The notes: generated from the sequence alone by a model not told the origin. A stretch of 54,782 bases of DNA from Candidatus Poribacteria bacterium (GCA_022822085.1 JAJECK010000116.1:1-54782); one strand, 5' to 3'. Numbered from the stretch's first letter, positions 1 to 8,479 are shown. Made by a program: numbers and translations.

Positions 1-102
1 CGTCGCACGTTCCATCAAATACAACTTGAACTCACTGGACGAAGACACATGTTACTTGAGATCATAACGCATTTTCATGAACTAAACCCAAAAGAACCTT
101 GA
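1..102 (+). CDS. 3' end of a truncated gene (partial, uncertain)
   Basis: Frame 1 is open from the first base to a TGA at 100-102, giving 33 residues that end in HELNPKEP. The composition looks protein-like, with mixed charged and aliphatic residues, but the piece is too short to place in a family. It runs off the left edge of the window, so start and function are unknown. It could also be a chance open stretch. Confidence 0.35.
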   Translation, partial: RRTFHQIQLELTGRRHMLLEIITHFHELNPKEP

Positions 103-223
103 TAAATACTGATATTCAACAACTTTTGAGAAATATCAGATAAGTTAATCTTCATCCAATTTACGCTCTTTGACGCACAAACTGGAAGTTTATGCTACAG
201 ACACACAAGGTTCCCCTCCTCCT

Positions 224-282
224 GCTGGCGAGGCGGGGAATGCCTAAATGGCATTCATACCGTTGATTTCTTCCTAACCCCG
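224..282. repeat. Expanded core hairpin (loop replaced by a second hairpin)
   Basis: The unit begins like the core hairpin (GCTGGCGAGG). Before the closing CCTAACC it carries about 38 extra bases, including the nested palindrome GAATGCC/GGCATTC. An inverted copy is at 461-525, and a third copy inside the composite element at 2654-2979 is itself interrupted. The loop of the basic palindrome seems to be where extra sequence accumulates. Confidence 0.65.
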
Positions 283-301
283 TTCTCTTCCCAATGCCGC
301 T

Positions 302-323
302 GGCGAGGTTTCCTAACCTCGCC
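302..323. repeat. Core hairpin, stem GGCGAGGTT, loop TCCT
   Basis: This is a perfect 9-bp stem (GGCGAGGTT paired with AACCTCGCC) closed by a TCCT loop. The same core, sometimes with an 8-bp stem, recurs at 403-424, 2802-2823, 18357-18376, 18435-18454, 21534-21553, 46844-46865 and 49444-49463. All copies are outside genes and most are inside one of the miniature elements. The role is unknown; it could block or terminate transcription or be a repetitive extragenic palindrome. Confidence 0.8.
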
Positions 324-402
324 AATTATTGAACCCCATTTTAACAGGATAACAATTTTAAAAAAAATCAAGCAGAATAGAAGTGCGTTGCCCTTAGGTA
401 AA

Positions 403-582
403 GGCGAGGTTAGGAAACCTCGCCAGCGGTAGATGATGAGCAGCGTGGGTGCCTTGGGTAGAGGTGAGGTTAGGAAGAAATCAACGGGACCAATGCCATT
501 TAGGCATTCCCCGCCTCGCCAGCGGAGGAGCGAAACCTGCCTCGTACGGATAAAAAGGACCGAATTAATAAATTAATCTTCA
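403..582 (-). mobile_element. Family D miniature element, reversed, with expanded interior
   Basis: Read on the minus strand, it starts with the family D terminus TGAAGATTAATTTATT (582 leftward). It continues through the family's GGACGGAT/GAGGCAGG-like interior and then has an expanded hairpin (525-461) and a core hairpin (424-403) where other copies have only the core. The far terminal repeat is not recognisable, so the left boundary is uncertain. Confidence 0.5.
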
Positions 583-706
583 TTTAGTAATATACGTCAA
601 CAAAGAATTCTTAAAACTAAATAACCCTGCTATAGTTACAAAAGTGTGGTTTAATTCACAAAAATCGTGTAAAATCTTATGATATAATAAACGAAAGGAA
701 ACAGTA

Positions 707-2623
707 ATGAAACATTTTTTAATTTTTGTCGGATTGCTGATTATCACTACAACAGTTCTTGCACAAGGCACAACTTTGACATCTATAAACTACCGCAAGG
801 ACATGCTGTTGGTAGATGAACCCAAAATAACAGGATTTGAAGGCGCATCAGCGATAGTTGAATTTGAGACATTGATTGATACTCCCGCAGCGGTCGCATA
901 TTACGGTGTTCCACATACCGAAGGAAACTTGACCACTCCAAGATACCGTAAAGCAGTGAAAGGAACACACATTGGCAATAAAGAAACTAAACATCGTATC
1001 GCAATGGACTTGTCAAAACTTGAGGATGTGCATTATGATACAGGGTTGATTGCGAATAACGGTGGGACAATTGTCTATCGGATCGAGGTGTTTGATCCGC
1101 GAATCCAGACGGCCCGCGCTTATGATAGACGATTGCGATACAAAAGAGACGGTGCTCCTAAAACCGGCACTTATACAAAACTTGTAACTTTGACAGAAGG
1201 TCCATTTGTTGATCTCGTTACGCATAATTCAGCAGTGATTTCTTGGGAAACAGATATTCCTACGAAAGGTACAGTTTTAGCAGGAAATAGGGAATTTCTA
1301 TCTTTAGAACCTTCAATTCGACACGAAGTTCATCTTACCCGATTAAAGCCGAATACAGTCTATACTTATCAGGTCAATTACGACATCTACACACCGAAAT
1401 ATACATTTAAAACAGCACCGGATATAGGCACTCGAATTAAATTTAAGTTTGGATTTATGTCCGATTCACGTGCGGGTGTCGGTGGCGGAGAACGTGCGCA
1501 GAACGGTGTTAATGCTAAAGACCTTGGACGTTTTGCAATAGAGCTCTACAACAAGAAAGCGGATTTTGTATGTTTCGGTGGTGATCTCATCAACGGTTAT
1601 ACTTCAGATGTCAAGGACTATACATGGCAACTGGAAACATGGAAGCGGACAATACAACCAGTTGCTGCGAATATTCCATTTTATGAATCAATGGGTAACC
1701 ATGAACAGGTAGGTGCGTATTACAAAGTAACTGCACCACATCTGAAGCAGGACGAATTCTATATTCAATTCACCGGCACAGTAGGAGAAGATAGTGCGGA
1801 GGCGATATTTGCAAAGGAATTTGTCAATCCTACAGACAGTCGGTATGAGTTGGGTATACCAAGTCCAGAGAAAAAAGGCAGCAAAGATATGGCTGGTGCT
1901 GATGTCGGTCCTACATATCGAGAAAACGTATATTCATTCATTTACGGTAGAGTTCATTTTATTTCTCTAAATACCAACTACTGGGGAACAGGTTATAGGT
2001 CCATCAGCAATTTCGGTCAGAAGTCGCAGGATAAAACTGCGATAAATCATGCACTGAAGCATCTTGGTGGCAATAGAGAAGGTTATGTCCTACCCAATCA
2101 GATGGAGTGGTTGAAAAATGAATTGGATGCCGCGCAAAAAGACATCAGTGTAGATTGGGTGTTCATTATACTCCATGAACCTCCTTTTCCAAATGGTGGA
2201 CATGTCAAGGATGCAATGTATTGGGGCACACCTGGTGAAGGTGGAACTGGTGGCTACAACGATAAAGACGTTCCTTTGGGGGATGTGCTTGATATGCGAA
2301 ACAGATTTTGGAAGATAGTTTCAAGTAAGTCAAAAGTGTTAGCCGTGCTTTGCGGCGATGAACACAATTACAGCCGCACCTTAATTGATTCGTCTGTACA
2401 CCCGGATTTTAGGTTCCCAGTATGGCAAATTATAAGTGGCGGTTGTGGCGCACCATATTATGTGCAAGACAAATCTGTACCTTGGGTCGATAAGGTAAAA
2501 GCGTTTACTATTGATAAACATTACTGTCTATTTTCTATTGATGGAAATCAGGTCGGATTAGAGGTCTACAATGACAGTAGTCAATTATTAGATAGTATTG
2601 GGAATCTAACAACGATACGATAG
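707..2623 (+). CDS. Secreted metallophosphoesterase, purple-acid-phosphatase type
   Basis: A 638-residue calcineurin-like phosphoesterase with a signal peptide (about residues 1-19, ending VLAQ), so probably periplasmic or secreted. After a beta-sandwich region typical of purple acid phosphatases (about 130-235) come the metal-binding blocks: MSDSR near 250, GGDL near 291, GNHE near 330, a histidine in ILHEPP near 489 and GDEHNYSR near 552. The first block has S-R where many relatives have DxH, and the last is GDEH rather than GHxH. It probably releases phosphate from organic esters, which would suit the phosphate transport genes downstream. An AAAGGA ribosome site lies 7 nt before the ATG. 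The exact substrate is unknown. Confidence 0.88.
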   Translation: MKHFLIFVGLLIITTTVLAQGTTLTSINYRKDMLLVDEPKITGFEGASAIVEFETLIDTPAAVAYYGVPHTEGNLTTPRYRKAVKGTHIGNKETKHRIAMDLSKLEDVHYDTGLIANNGGTIVYRIEVFDPRIQTARAYDRRLRYKRDGAPKTGTYTKLVTLTEGPFVDLVTHNSAVISWETDIPTKGTVLAGNREFLSLEPSIRHEVHLTRLKPNTVYTYQVNYDIYTPKYTFKTAPDIGTRIKFKFGFMSDSRAGVGGGERAQNGVNAKDLGRFAIELYNKKADFVCFGGDLINGYTSDVKDYTWQLETWKRTIQPVAANIPFYESMGNHEQVGAYYKVTAPHLKQDEFYIQFTGTVGEDSAEAIFAKEFVNPTDSRYELGIPSPEKKGSKDMAGADVGPTYRENVYSFIYGRVHFISLNTNYWGTGYRSISNFGQKSQDKTAINHALKHLGGNREGYVLPNQMEWLKNELDAAQKDISVDWVFIILHEPPFPNGGHVKDAMYWGTPGEGGTGGYNDKDVPLGDVLDMRNRFWKIVSSKSKVLAVLCGDEHNYSRTLIDSSVHPDFRFPVWQIISGGCGAPYYVQDKSVPWVDKVKAFTIDKHYCLFSIDGNQVGLEVYNDSSQLLDSIGNLTTIR

Positions 2624-2653
2624 AAACTGATTTCCGATGTCTGGTAGAATTGA

Positions 2654-2979
2654 TTATAGTAAAATCCGAAAATATGTTCACATTTCAATGAACAACAATC
2701 CCCACACACTCGTGCTGGCGAGGCGGGGAATGCCTAATGAAGATTAATTTATTAATTCGGTAATTTTTTTATCCGTCCGAGGCAGGTGTCCCTCCGCCGC
2801 TGGCGAGGTTTCCTAACCTCGCCACATTACCGATTTATTTTCTTAATCTTCATATGGCATTCATACCCGGGGAATGACTAAATCATGCGAATACCATACG
2901 CGTATTCGCTTCATACCGTTGATTTCTTGATTTCTTCCTAACCTCGCCAATGTCCAGGTAATTGTGGTTTTTACTATAA
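2654..2979 (+). mobile_element. Family C miniature element carrying nested insertions
   Basis: Outer termini are TTATAGTAAAATCC and GGTTTTTACTATAA, as in the simple 116-bp copy at 21470-21585. The interior core hairpin is expanded with the GAATGCC-type block, which is interrupted by a complete family D element at 2738-2852. A second, related block ends in a GCGAATAC/GTATTCGC stem. It fills most of the gap between the phosphoesterase and the next element; no gene is seen here. Confidence 0.7.
2738..2852 (+). mobile_element. Family D miniature element nested in family C
   Basis: A 115-bp element with termini TGAAGATTAATTTATT and its near complement ending in TTAATCTTCA, around a core hairpin at 2802-2823. 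It splits the sequence AATGCCTAAATGGCATT, which is intact at 239-255, so the insertion point is visible to within a base or two. No clear target duplication is seen. A related copy is at 46782-46894. Confidence 0.7.
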
Positions 2980-2999
2980 TTAACAGGCATCTTTATATA

Positions 3000-3119
3000 C
3001 AGGACTTACGCATTCCCCCTTGATAAGGGGGTAGGGGGGTTAAAAAGTCGCCAGTTTAGATATTTAACCCCCTAAATCCCCCTTATCAAGGGGACTTTAA
3101 GAGGAAATGCGTCTGTCCA
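3000..3119 (+). mobile_element. Family A miniature element, copy 1
   Basis: The left end is CAGGACTTACGCA; the right end is a decayed complement. The interior is a long imperfect palindrome of TTGATAAGGGGG-type and CCCCCTTATCAA-type arms. ATATA flanks both sides (2995-2999 and 3120-3124), consistent with a 5-bp target duplication. It sits upstream of pstS, outside the predicted pstS promoter. Confidence 0.7.
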
Positions 3120-3165
3120 ATATAACATCATTTATTACAGATTATGACAAAAACAATACCCAGTT

Positions 3166-3199
3166 TTGTCTTATTTTCGTAACATTTCATCGTTATAAT
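3166..3199 (+). promoter_or_regulatory. Candidate Pho box and -10 upstream of pstS
   Basis: Two related 7-mers, TTGTCTT (3166-3172) and TCGTAAC (3177-3183), are each followed by ATTT, giving an 11-bp period. The second 7-mer ends 10 bp before a perfect TATAAT (3194-3199), and no good -35 hexamer is present. This spacing is that of PhoB-activated promoters in enteric bacteria. The 7-mers match the known consensus only partly, so this is an inference from geometry. Confidence 0.4.
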
Positions 3200-3231
3200 A
3201 CATAGTTAGATTTAGGAAAAGGACTATTTAT

Positions 3232-4143
3232 ATGAAATACAGAGGACTGATTATATATGTTGCTCTAAGCATACTTGTCTTTTCAATATACGGTTTCGTC
3301 ATACGAGATAGTTCATCTGAAAAGCAATCAGGGGGAGAATCGGGACAATCCATTATCAAGAACAAAGGTTCCGATACTATGGTCAATTTGGCGCAAGCCT
3401 GGGCAGAGGCATATTCTGATATTTCAGACACAGTTTCTGTAGAGGTATCAGGTGGGGGATCGGGAACTGGTGTTGCTGCATTGATCAACGGAACAGTTGA
3501 CATCGCAAACTGCAGCCGACAGATAAAACCCAAGGAGAAGGACGAAGCACAGAAAAACACCGGAAAAGAACCGATTGAGTTTATTGTCGGCTATGATGCG
3601 CTTGCTGTTTACGTGCATAAAGATAACCCTTTAGATAGAATAACTATTCCAGAACTGGCAGAAATATATGGTGAAGAAGGTGAGATTACTTTGTGGCATC
3701 AACTTGGCACTGCAAATGCAGGCTGTCATAGCGATAAAATCATCCGAATCAGTCGGCAGTCAAACTCTGGCACCTATTTCTATTTTAGGGAAGCACTTCT
3801 TGGTAAAGATCGAGATTTTGAGTTAGGGTCGTTAGATTTACACGGTTCAAAAGACGTTGTGGAAGTAATCGGACGCACACATTGCGCGATCGGTTATAGT
3901 GGTATGGGATACGCAACTGACCATGTGAAGATGTTAGAAGTCGCAACTGCATCAGATCAACCGTATTTCGCTCCGAACCTTGAGAACGTTATTGCCAAAA
4001 CATACCCAATTGCGCGTCCATTGTATATGTATTCACTGGGTGAACCAACGGGTCAAGCGAAAGCATATCTGGATTGGATTCTGTCCTCTGAAGGACAAAA
4101 AATAGTTGAAGAACTCGGCTTTGTACCGTTAACAAGAAACTGA
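3232..4143 (+). CDS. pstS: Phosphate ABC transporter substrate-binding protein PstS
   Basis: A 303-residue periplasmic-binding protein of the PstS family. It has an N-terminal hydrophobic segment (about residues 5-24) serving as signal or anchor. Phosphate-binding loops are recognisable: KGSDTMVNLAQAW near 45, SGGGSGTGVAALINGTVDIA near 75 and SNSGTYFYFREALLG near 180. It captures phosphate and delivers it to the membrane permease encoded next. AAAGGA lies 8 nt before the ATG. First gene of the pst array; the fused permease follows after 18 nt. Confidence 0.93.
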   Translation: MKYRGLIIYVALSILVFSIYGFVIRDSSSEKQSGGESGQSIIKNKGSDTMVNLAQAWAEAYSDISDTVSVEVSGGGSGTGVAALINGTVDIANCSRQIKPKEKDEAQKNTGKEPIEFIVGYDALAVYVHKDNPLDRITIPELAEIYGEEGEITLWHQLGTANAGCHSDKIIRISRQSNSGTYFYFREALLGKDRDFELGSLDLHGSKDVVEVIGRTHCAIGYSGMGYATDHVKMLEVATASDQPYFAPNLENVIAKTYPIARPLYMYSLGEPTGQAKAYLDWILSSEGQKIVEELGFVPLTRN

Positions 4144-4161
4144 AGGAACCTCTCGTTTTCG

Positions 4162-5439
4162 ATGAAATTTATCCATATCTTATTTTCAATTAATGGACGT
4201 ATCAATAGAGCCGGTTGGTGGTTACTGAATTTACCGATATTTGTAACAATTGCAATATCCATTACAACTTTTGATTTTCCTGCCACTTTATTCCTTGAAC
4301 ATATACATTTACTGCTTCTTTTAGGACTCGTTTGGATACACATTGCGGTATCAGCCAGACGTTGGCATGACAAAGACAAATCCGCGTGGTGGTTGCTGTT
4401 CCATATTACTCCGCTTATCTGTTCGATCTGTGTATACGCAGCGAAACCGCCTTCAGTCTGGTGGGACCTGATTCATGTCATTACAGTTGTTACTTGTCTG
4501 TGGACATGTGTTGAATTGGGATTATTCAAAGGAACAGCGGGTGGAAATCAATATGGACCGGACTCTGAAACTTCATCGGAAACTGTTATTGATTTCTATA
4601 TTAGTATTTGCGGAATAAGTGCAATACTCTTTGTTTTCGGTATTTTCTTTTTTGTATTTAAGGAAGGGGCAGGTTTTCTATTTAGTGGTTTAAATATATG
4701 GGAGTTTCTGACAAGCGAAGAATGGTATCCTACCTCATTGAACAATAAAAGATACGGCACATTCGCGCTGGTCCTTGGGACTTTTAGTGTGACAGCATTA
4801 GCCATGCTGCTTGCTGTTCCGTTTGGACTCGGGGCGGCAATCTACGTATCCGAATTTTGTAGTCCCAAACTAAAAGAAACCTTTAAAATTGTCATTGAAT
4901 TTCTCGCAGCGATTCCATCTGTTGTCTGGGGTTTCATCGGTTTGACGTTGATGAATGAGATGATTATAAAGGTATTTAACGCCGCCATCGGTTTAACGAT
5001 GTTAAATGGTGGCATCATGTTGGCATTAATGAGTGTTCCGATCATCGTATCCATTGCTGAGGACGCATTGAAGGCAGTACCAGATTCATATAGAGAGGCT
5101 GCTGAAGCACTCGGAGCAACACGATGGCAAGTCATTTACCGTGTTCTTTTGCCAGCTGCGAAAAATGGATTACTGGCTGCGGTCCTACTCGGAGCAGCGC
5201 GCTCCATCGGTGAAACAATGGCTGTTTTGATGGCAACAGGACACTCCGTCAATATACCAGATGGCCCCCTTTCTTGGATACGCACACTCACTGCTACCAT
5301 CGCAGCAGAATTAGGTGAAGTTGCAAAAGGTGGAGAACACTATCAGGTTCTATTTATTATTGGTATATTACTTTTTACAATAACATTTATCGTAAACCTC
5401 ATCGCAGATTTAGTAATCAAAGGAATACGTCAAAGTTAA
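4162..5439 (+). CDS. pstC: DUF805-PstC fusion, phosphate ABC permease subunit
   Basis: Residues about 140-425 are a PstC permease with several membrane spans and the ATPase-contacting EAA loop (REAAEALGATRWQ, near residue 312). Residues 1-135 are an added DUF805-like membrane module: NGRINRAGWW at 11-20, RRWHDKDKSAWW at 66-77 and KGTAGGNQYGPD at 123-134, the three conserved patches of that family. PstC proteins are usually about 300 residues, so the N-terminal extension explains the 425-residue length. The reading frame is continuous. Function of DUF805 is not known to me; here it is physically tied to phosphate import. Confidence 0.88.
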   Translation: MKFIHILFSINGRINRAGWWLLNLPIFVTIAISITTFDFPATLFLEHIHLLLLLGLVWIHIAVSARRWHDKDKSAWWLLFHITPLICSICVYAAKPPSVWWDLIHVITVVTCLWTCVELGLFKGTAGGNQYGPDSETSSETVIDFYISICGISAILFVFGIFFFVFKEGAGFLFSGLNIWEFLTSEEWYPTSLNNKRYGTFALVLGTFSVTALAMLLAVPFGLGAAIYVSEFCSPKLKETFKIVIEFLAAIPSVVWGFIGLTLMNEMIIKVFNAAIGLTMLNGGIMLALMSVPIIVSIAEDALKAVPDSYREAAEALGATRWQVIYRVLLPAAKNGLLAAVLLGAARSIGETMAVLMATGHSVNIPDGPLSWIRTLTATIAAELGEVAKGGEHYQVLFIIGILLFTITFIVNLIADLVIKGIRQS

Positions 5440-5462
5440 TATATACAACATCATAGGAATTT

Positions 5463-6380
5463 ATGAATAGCACCACAGAAATATCTGCACAGGATATGTT
5501 CACAGAAACTGCTGTAGGCAAGCAGAATAGATACATAGAGAACGCGGTAAAAATCTTCTTTCTCATCATGACTTGTCTGATGATTCTTCCGCTACTGTTA
5601 ATCATTGGCTATCTTTTCTACAAAGCATTACCTGTGTTATCTTTAGACTTTCTGTTTACAAATCCACAAGATAACATGCGTGCGGGTGGGATATGGGCTC
5701 CGTTTCTTGGCACAATATATTTGGTAGTGGTCTCACTCTTGGTTGCTGCACCGATTGGGGTCTTCGCTGCAGTTTACCTAAACGAATATGCACGGGACAA
5801 TTGGTTCACTCGGATAGTTAATTTAGCAGTCGTAAACCTTGCAGGTGTACCAAGTATTGTACATGCGTTGTTCGGAGTTGGTGCTTTTGTGTTGTTTGCT
5901 GGATTGGGTGAGTCAATCCTCGCAGCATCTCTTACATTAGCAATTATGACGTTACCCGTGATTATCGCAAGCACAACGGAGGCACTGAAGGCGGTCCCGA
6001 TGGCATTCCGTGAGGCGTGCTGGAATCTTGGAGCAACACGTTGGCAAACGATTCGTCGCATTGTACTACCAAACTCTATCAGCGGCATTCTGACAGGAGT
6101 AATTTTACAAGTCTCGCGTGCAGCAGGTGAAACCGCACCGATTATGTTCACAGGAGCGGTATTCTATAAAGCTATTGCAGAAGGTGACATTTTTGCATAT
6201 AATATAACCGACCAGTGTATGGCACTTTCATTACACCTCTATACAATTTCAACACAAGTTCCAGATGTAACAGAGGGAATTCCCTACGGTACAGCGATTG
6301 TGCTTGTAGGTAGTGTTCTACTTGTTAATGCAGCAGCGATCGTGTTACGGGTATACCTTAGAACGCGAAAGAAATGGTAG
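5463..6380 (+). CDS. pstA: Phosphate ABC transporter permease PstA
   Basis: A 305-residue integral membrane protein with a PstA-type permease domain, including the EAA loop (REACWNLGATRWQTIRRIVLP, starting near residue 183) and the downstream SRAAGETAPIMFTGA segment typical of PstA. It pairs with PstC to form the phosphate channel. An AGGAA site precedes the ATG by a few bases, and the gap to the upstream permease is 23 nt, so the two are probably co-transcribed. Length and motifs look normal. Confidence 0.92.
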   Translation: MNSTTEISAQDMFTETAVGKQNRYIENAVKIFFLIMTCLMILPLLLIIGYLFYKALPVLSLDFLFTNPQDNMRAGGIWAPFLGTIYLVVVSLLVAAPIGVFAAVYLNEYARDNWFTRIVNLAVVNLAGVPSIVHALFGVGAFVLFAGLGESILAASLTLAIMTLPVIIASTTEALKAVPMAFREACWNLGATRWQTIRRIVLPNSISGILTGVILQVSRAAGETAPIMFTGAVFYKAIAEGDIFAYNITDQCMALSLHLYTISTQVPDVTEGIPYGTAIVLVGSVLLVNAAAIVLRVYLRTRKKW

Positions 6381-6469
6381 TCTTTGACATATAAGGCTTG
6401 TGTGTCAACACATGGTATCTTAACCTTATAGAACAAGGTCGCTATCTCGCCAAGAAGGCGGACATTAGG

Positions 6470-7228
6470 ATGTTACCGATGCAGAATAATGTTACCGATG
6501 AATACACAGGTTTCAGAAAAGATATCTATGAAATAATTGAAGGGCCTGTTGTAAGCGGGATTATCCAATTCTTAATTCTCGCTTCTGCAGTAGCCTTTGT
6601 TCTTGAAACTGAACCTGCATTTGATAGGTATCATATTCTTTTTATTTATTTAGATTGGACATTTTTAACGCTTTTTACAGTAGAATACATATTACGTATC
6701 TATACCGCACCGGATAAGAAAGCGTTTATATTCAGTTTCTTCGGCATTGTTGATCTGCTTGCAATTTTACCGGCTCTCATGTTGATTCCTGGGTTTCGTG
6801 TGCTACGTGTTCTCAGATTCTTACGGATTTTCAGAATCTTTAAAGCTACACGATTCGTTCTGGCAGTAGATAGAATGATTGATGCATTAACAGAAGTTAG
6901 AAGGGAACTGCTGGCACTTGTGATTCTAAGTTCATTGTTTGTTTATTTAGCTGCATGTGGCATCTTCTTCTTTGAAAAGGATGCACAACCTGAAGCATTT
7001 GGTTCTATTCCTGATGCAATGTGGTGGGCAATCGTATCATTAACCACAATCGGATATGGAGATGTGTATCCTGTAACGCCTGGTGGTAAGATATTTACTG
7101 CATTAGTTGCTTTGGTCGGTGTTGGACTTATTGCAATTCCATCTGGATTGTTGGCATCTGTCCTAACTGAAGCGCGGGTTGAAGAAGAAATGCAAGACGA
7201 GGAGAATGATGAAAAAAATGAAAAATAA
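6470..7228 (+). CDS. Voltage-gated-type potassium channel
   Basis: A six-segment cation channel. The fourth segment has arginines at every third position (FRVLRVLRFLRIFRIFKATRF), the hallmark of a voltage sensor, and the pore carries the potassium filter TTIGYGDVYP. I start it at ATG 6470 because AAGGCGG lies 8 nt upstream; the frame stays open back to a TTG at 6398, which would add 24 residues. The C-terminus is a short acidic tail with no nucleotide-binding domain. It sits between pstA and the ATPase genes, which is unusual, and overlaps the next small channel gene. Confidence 0.85.
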   Translation: MLPMQNNVTDEYTGFRKDIYEIIEGPVVSGIIQFLILASAVAFVLETEPAFDRYHILFIYLDWTFLTLFTVEYILRIYTAPDKKAFIFSFFGIVDLLAILPALMLIPGFRVLRVLRFLRIFRIFKATRFVLAVDRMIDALTEVRRELLALVILSSLFVYLAACGIFFFEKDAQPEAFGSIPDAMWWAIVSLTTIGYGDVYPVTPGGKIFTALVALVGVGLIAIPSGLLASVLTEARVEEEMQDEENDEKNEK

Positions 7229-7538
7229 ATTGGGTGCTTCCCGGATGGTATTAGTGTGTGCATTCGTATTGCTAAATATGCTGTTCTTCTCAGCAGTTGC
7301 GCTATATTTCTTTGAAAAAGATGCACAACCAGTAGAATTTGGCTCAATCATTGACACAATAGAATACATCTTATTAACATTCTTTACAGTAGGCTATTCA
7401 GATATATCTCCGTTATCTTTAGGTGGGAAACTAATTTGTATCGGAGTATCCATGATTGGTAGTTTACTCGGTGTCGCAATATTTATAGCAATAGTAGTTT
7501 GGATATTTAGGTCTGTATTATCCTATAGAAGAATATAA
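7209..7538 (+). CDS. Pore-only channel paralogue with altered filter (GYSD)
   Basis: A protein of about 109 residues with two membrane segments around a pore loop. It is clearly a partial duplicate of the preceding channel's pore: YFFEKDAQPVEFGSI here versus FFFEKDAQPEAFGSI there, then TVGYSDISP against TIGYGDVYP and LGGKL against PGGKI. The second filter glycine is serine, so potassium selectivity would be altered or lost. GAGGAG at 7199-7204 places the start at ATG 7209 or 7206, inside the end of the upstream gene. It may modify the full channel, form a different pore, or be a decaying duplicate. Confidence 0.7.
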   Translation: MKKMKNKLGASRMVLVCAFVLLNMLFFSAVALYFFEKDAQPVEFGSIIDTIEYILLTFFTVGYSDISPLSLGGKLICIGVSMIGSLLGVAIFIAIVVWIFRSVLSYRRI

Positions 7539-7554
7539 ATGGATAATAATAATT

Positions 7555-7686
7555 AGAGTGTATCTCATAAATCACTTGTAGGGGCGGGGTCTCCCCGCCC
7601 GTTTAGAAGAACCCTTTCTATATAGGGGCGAGGTAACCTCGCCCCTACAATGAAGGTGTCCTATTATGATTTATGAGATATACTGT
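7555..7686 (+). mobile_element. Family B miniature element, copy 1
   Basis: A 132-bp element with terminal inverted repeats AGAGTGTATCTCATAAATCA and TGATTTATGAGATATACTGT. Inside are two strong palindromes: GGGGCGGGG/CCCCGCCC, and GGGGCGAGGT with ACCTCGCCCC around a single A. Copies of the same family are at 40971-41102 (also 132 bp) and 18151-18254 (one end missing). It separates the channel genes from the first PstB-like ATPase. Confidence 0.75.
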
Positions 7687-7703
7687 AGAAAATAGAGGGA
7701 ATA

Positions 7704-8459
7704 GTGAAACCTGTAATTGAAGTTTCAGATTTAAAAGTGTTCTATGAAGACACACAAGCATTGAATGGGATATCATTGGATGTTTATCCTAACGAAATCC
7801 TTGGTATCATTGGACCAGCACAATCAGGAAAAACGACTTTGTTAAAAGTCATCAATAGAACCTTGGAATTTACACAAGGCACATCTTTAGAAGGCACAGT
7901 AAAGTTAGACGGTGTTGACATCAATTCCATAAGTGATGTCCATGGGTTACGTAAACGAATCGGAATGGTGTTACCGTTACCAGTGGGTTTGCCGTTGTCT
8001 ATTTATGACAATGTGGCGTTTGCCCCAAGAACATCAGGCCTTCGCAACAAATCAGAATTAGATGAAATTGTAGAACGATGCCTGCAGCAGGCAGCCTTAT
8101 GGGATGAAGTGAAGGATCGTTTAGACAGCCTTGGCACGAAACTCTCAGGCGGTCAGCAACAACGGCTGACGATTGCAAGAGCACTCTCACATAAACCAGA
8201 AATCCTTTGTCTTGATGAATTCTCTATTGCAGTTGATCCGATTACAACGATGCGTATAGAAGATGTCCTCAAAACACTCAAAGAAGAGATGACCATTTTG
8301 CTTGTTACGAATTTAGTTCAACAGGCGAAACGATTGGCAAACCGCACTGCATTTATGCTCAACGGAGATTTAATTGAAATTGATGAGACCGATGTAATCT
8401 TCTCTGATAATCCTACCAGTCAATCCACTTATGACTATGTGAATGGTAATTTTGGCTAA
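7704..8459 (+). CDS. PstB-like ATPase 1: intact signature, Q- and H-loops lost
   Basis: A 251-residue ABC ATPase closest to PstB. Walker A is GPAQSGKTT (37-45), the signature is the canonical LSGGQQQR (147-154) and Walker B is ILCLDE (167-172). The Q-loop glutamine is proline (GMVLPLP, position 91) and the H-loop histidine is asparagine (VTNLVQQ, N203). It can thus supply a good signature to a partner but should be a poor catalytic half itself. GTG start with AGAGGGA just upstream. The MITE at 7555-7686 separates it from the upstream genes. It likely pairs with the next ATPase. Confidence 0.82.
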   Translation: MKPVIEVSDLKVFYEDTQALNGISLDVYPNEILGIIGPAQSGKTTLLKVINRTLEFTQGTSLEGTVKLDGVDINSISDVHGLRKRIGMVLPLPVGLPLSIYDNVAFAPRTSGLRNKSELDEIVERCLQQAALWDEVKDRLDSLGTKLSGGQQQRLTIARALSHKPEILCLDEFSIAVDPITTMRIEDVLKTLKEEMTILLVTNLVQQAKRLANRTAFMLNGDLIEIDETDVIFSDNPTSQSTYDYVNGNFG

Positions 8460-8479
8460 CAGCAATAGGAGTTCCTCAA

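Larger units (their letters stand above)
103..706. repeat. Repeat-rich intergenic region with inverted hairpin blocks
   Basis: No gene is supported here. The stretch holds two blocks in opposite orientation. The left block has an expanded hairpin unit at 224-282 and a core hairpin at 302-323. The right block has a core hairpin at 403-424, an inverted copy of the expanded unit at 461-525, and the end of a family D element at 582. The blocks can pair over most of their length, so the whole region could fold into one large cruciform. Confidence 0.7.

Noticed and set aside
169-209. Similarity of GTTTATGCTACA-type strings at 180-200 and 17960-17985 as a repeat family
   Set aside because: The shared core is only about 10-12 bases and the contexts differ; could be chance.
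655-688. TTCACA...TATAAT as promoter of the metallophosphoesterase
   Set aside because: The spacer would be 22 bp and transcription would begin within the ribosome-binding site; unlikely as drawn, although the extended -10 (TGA) is suggestive.
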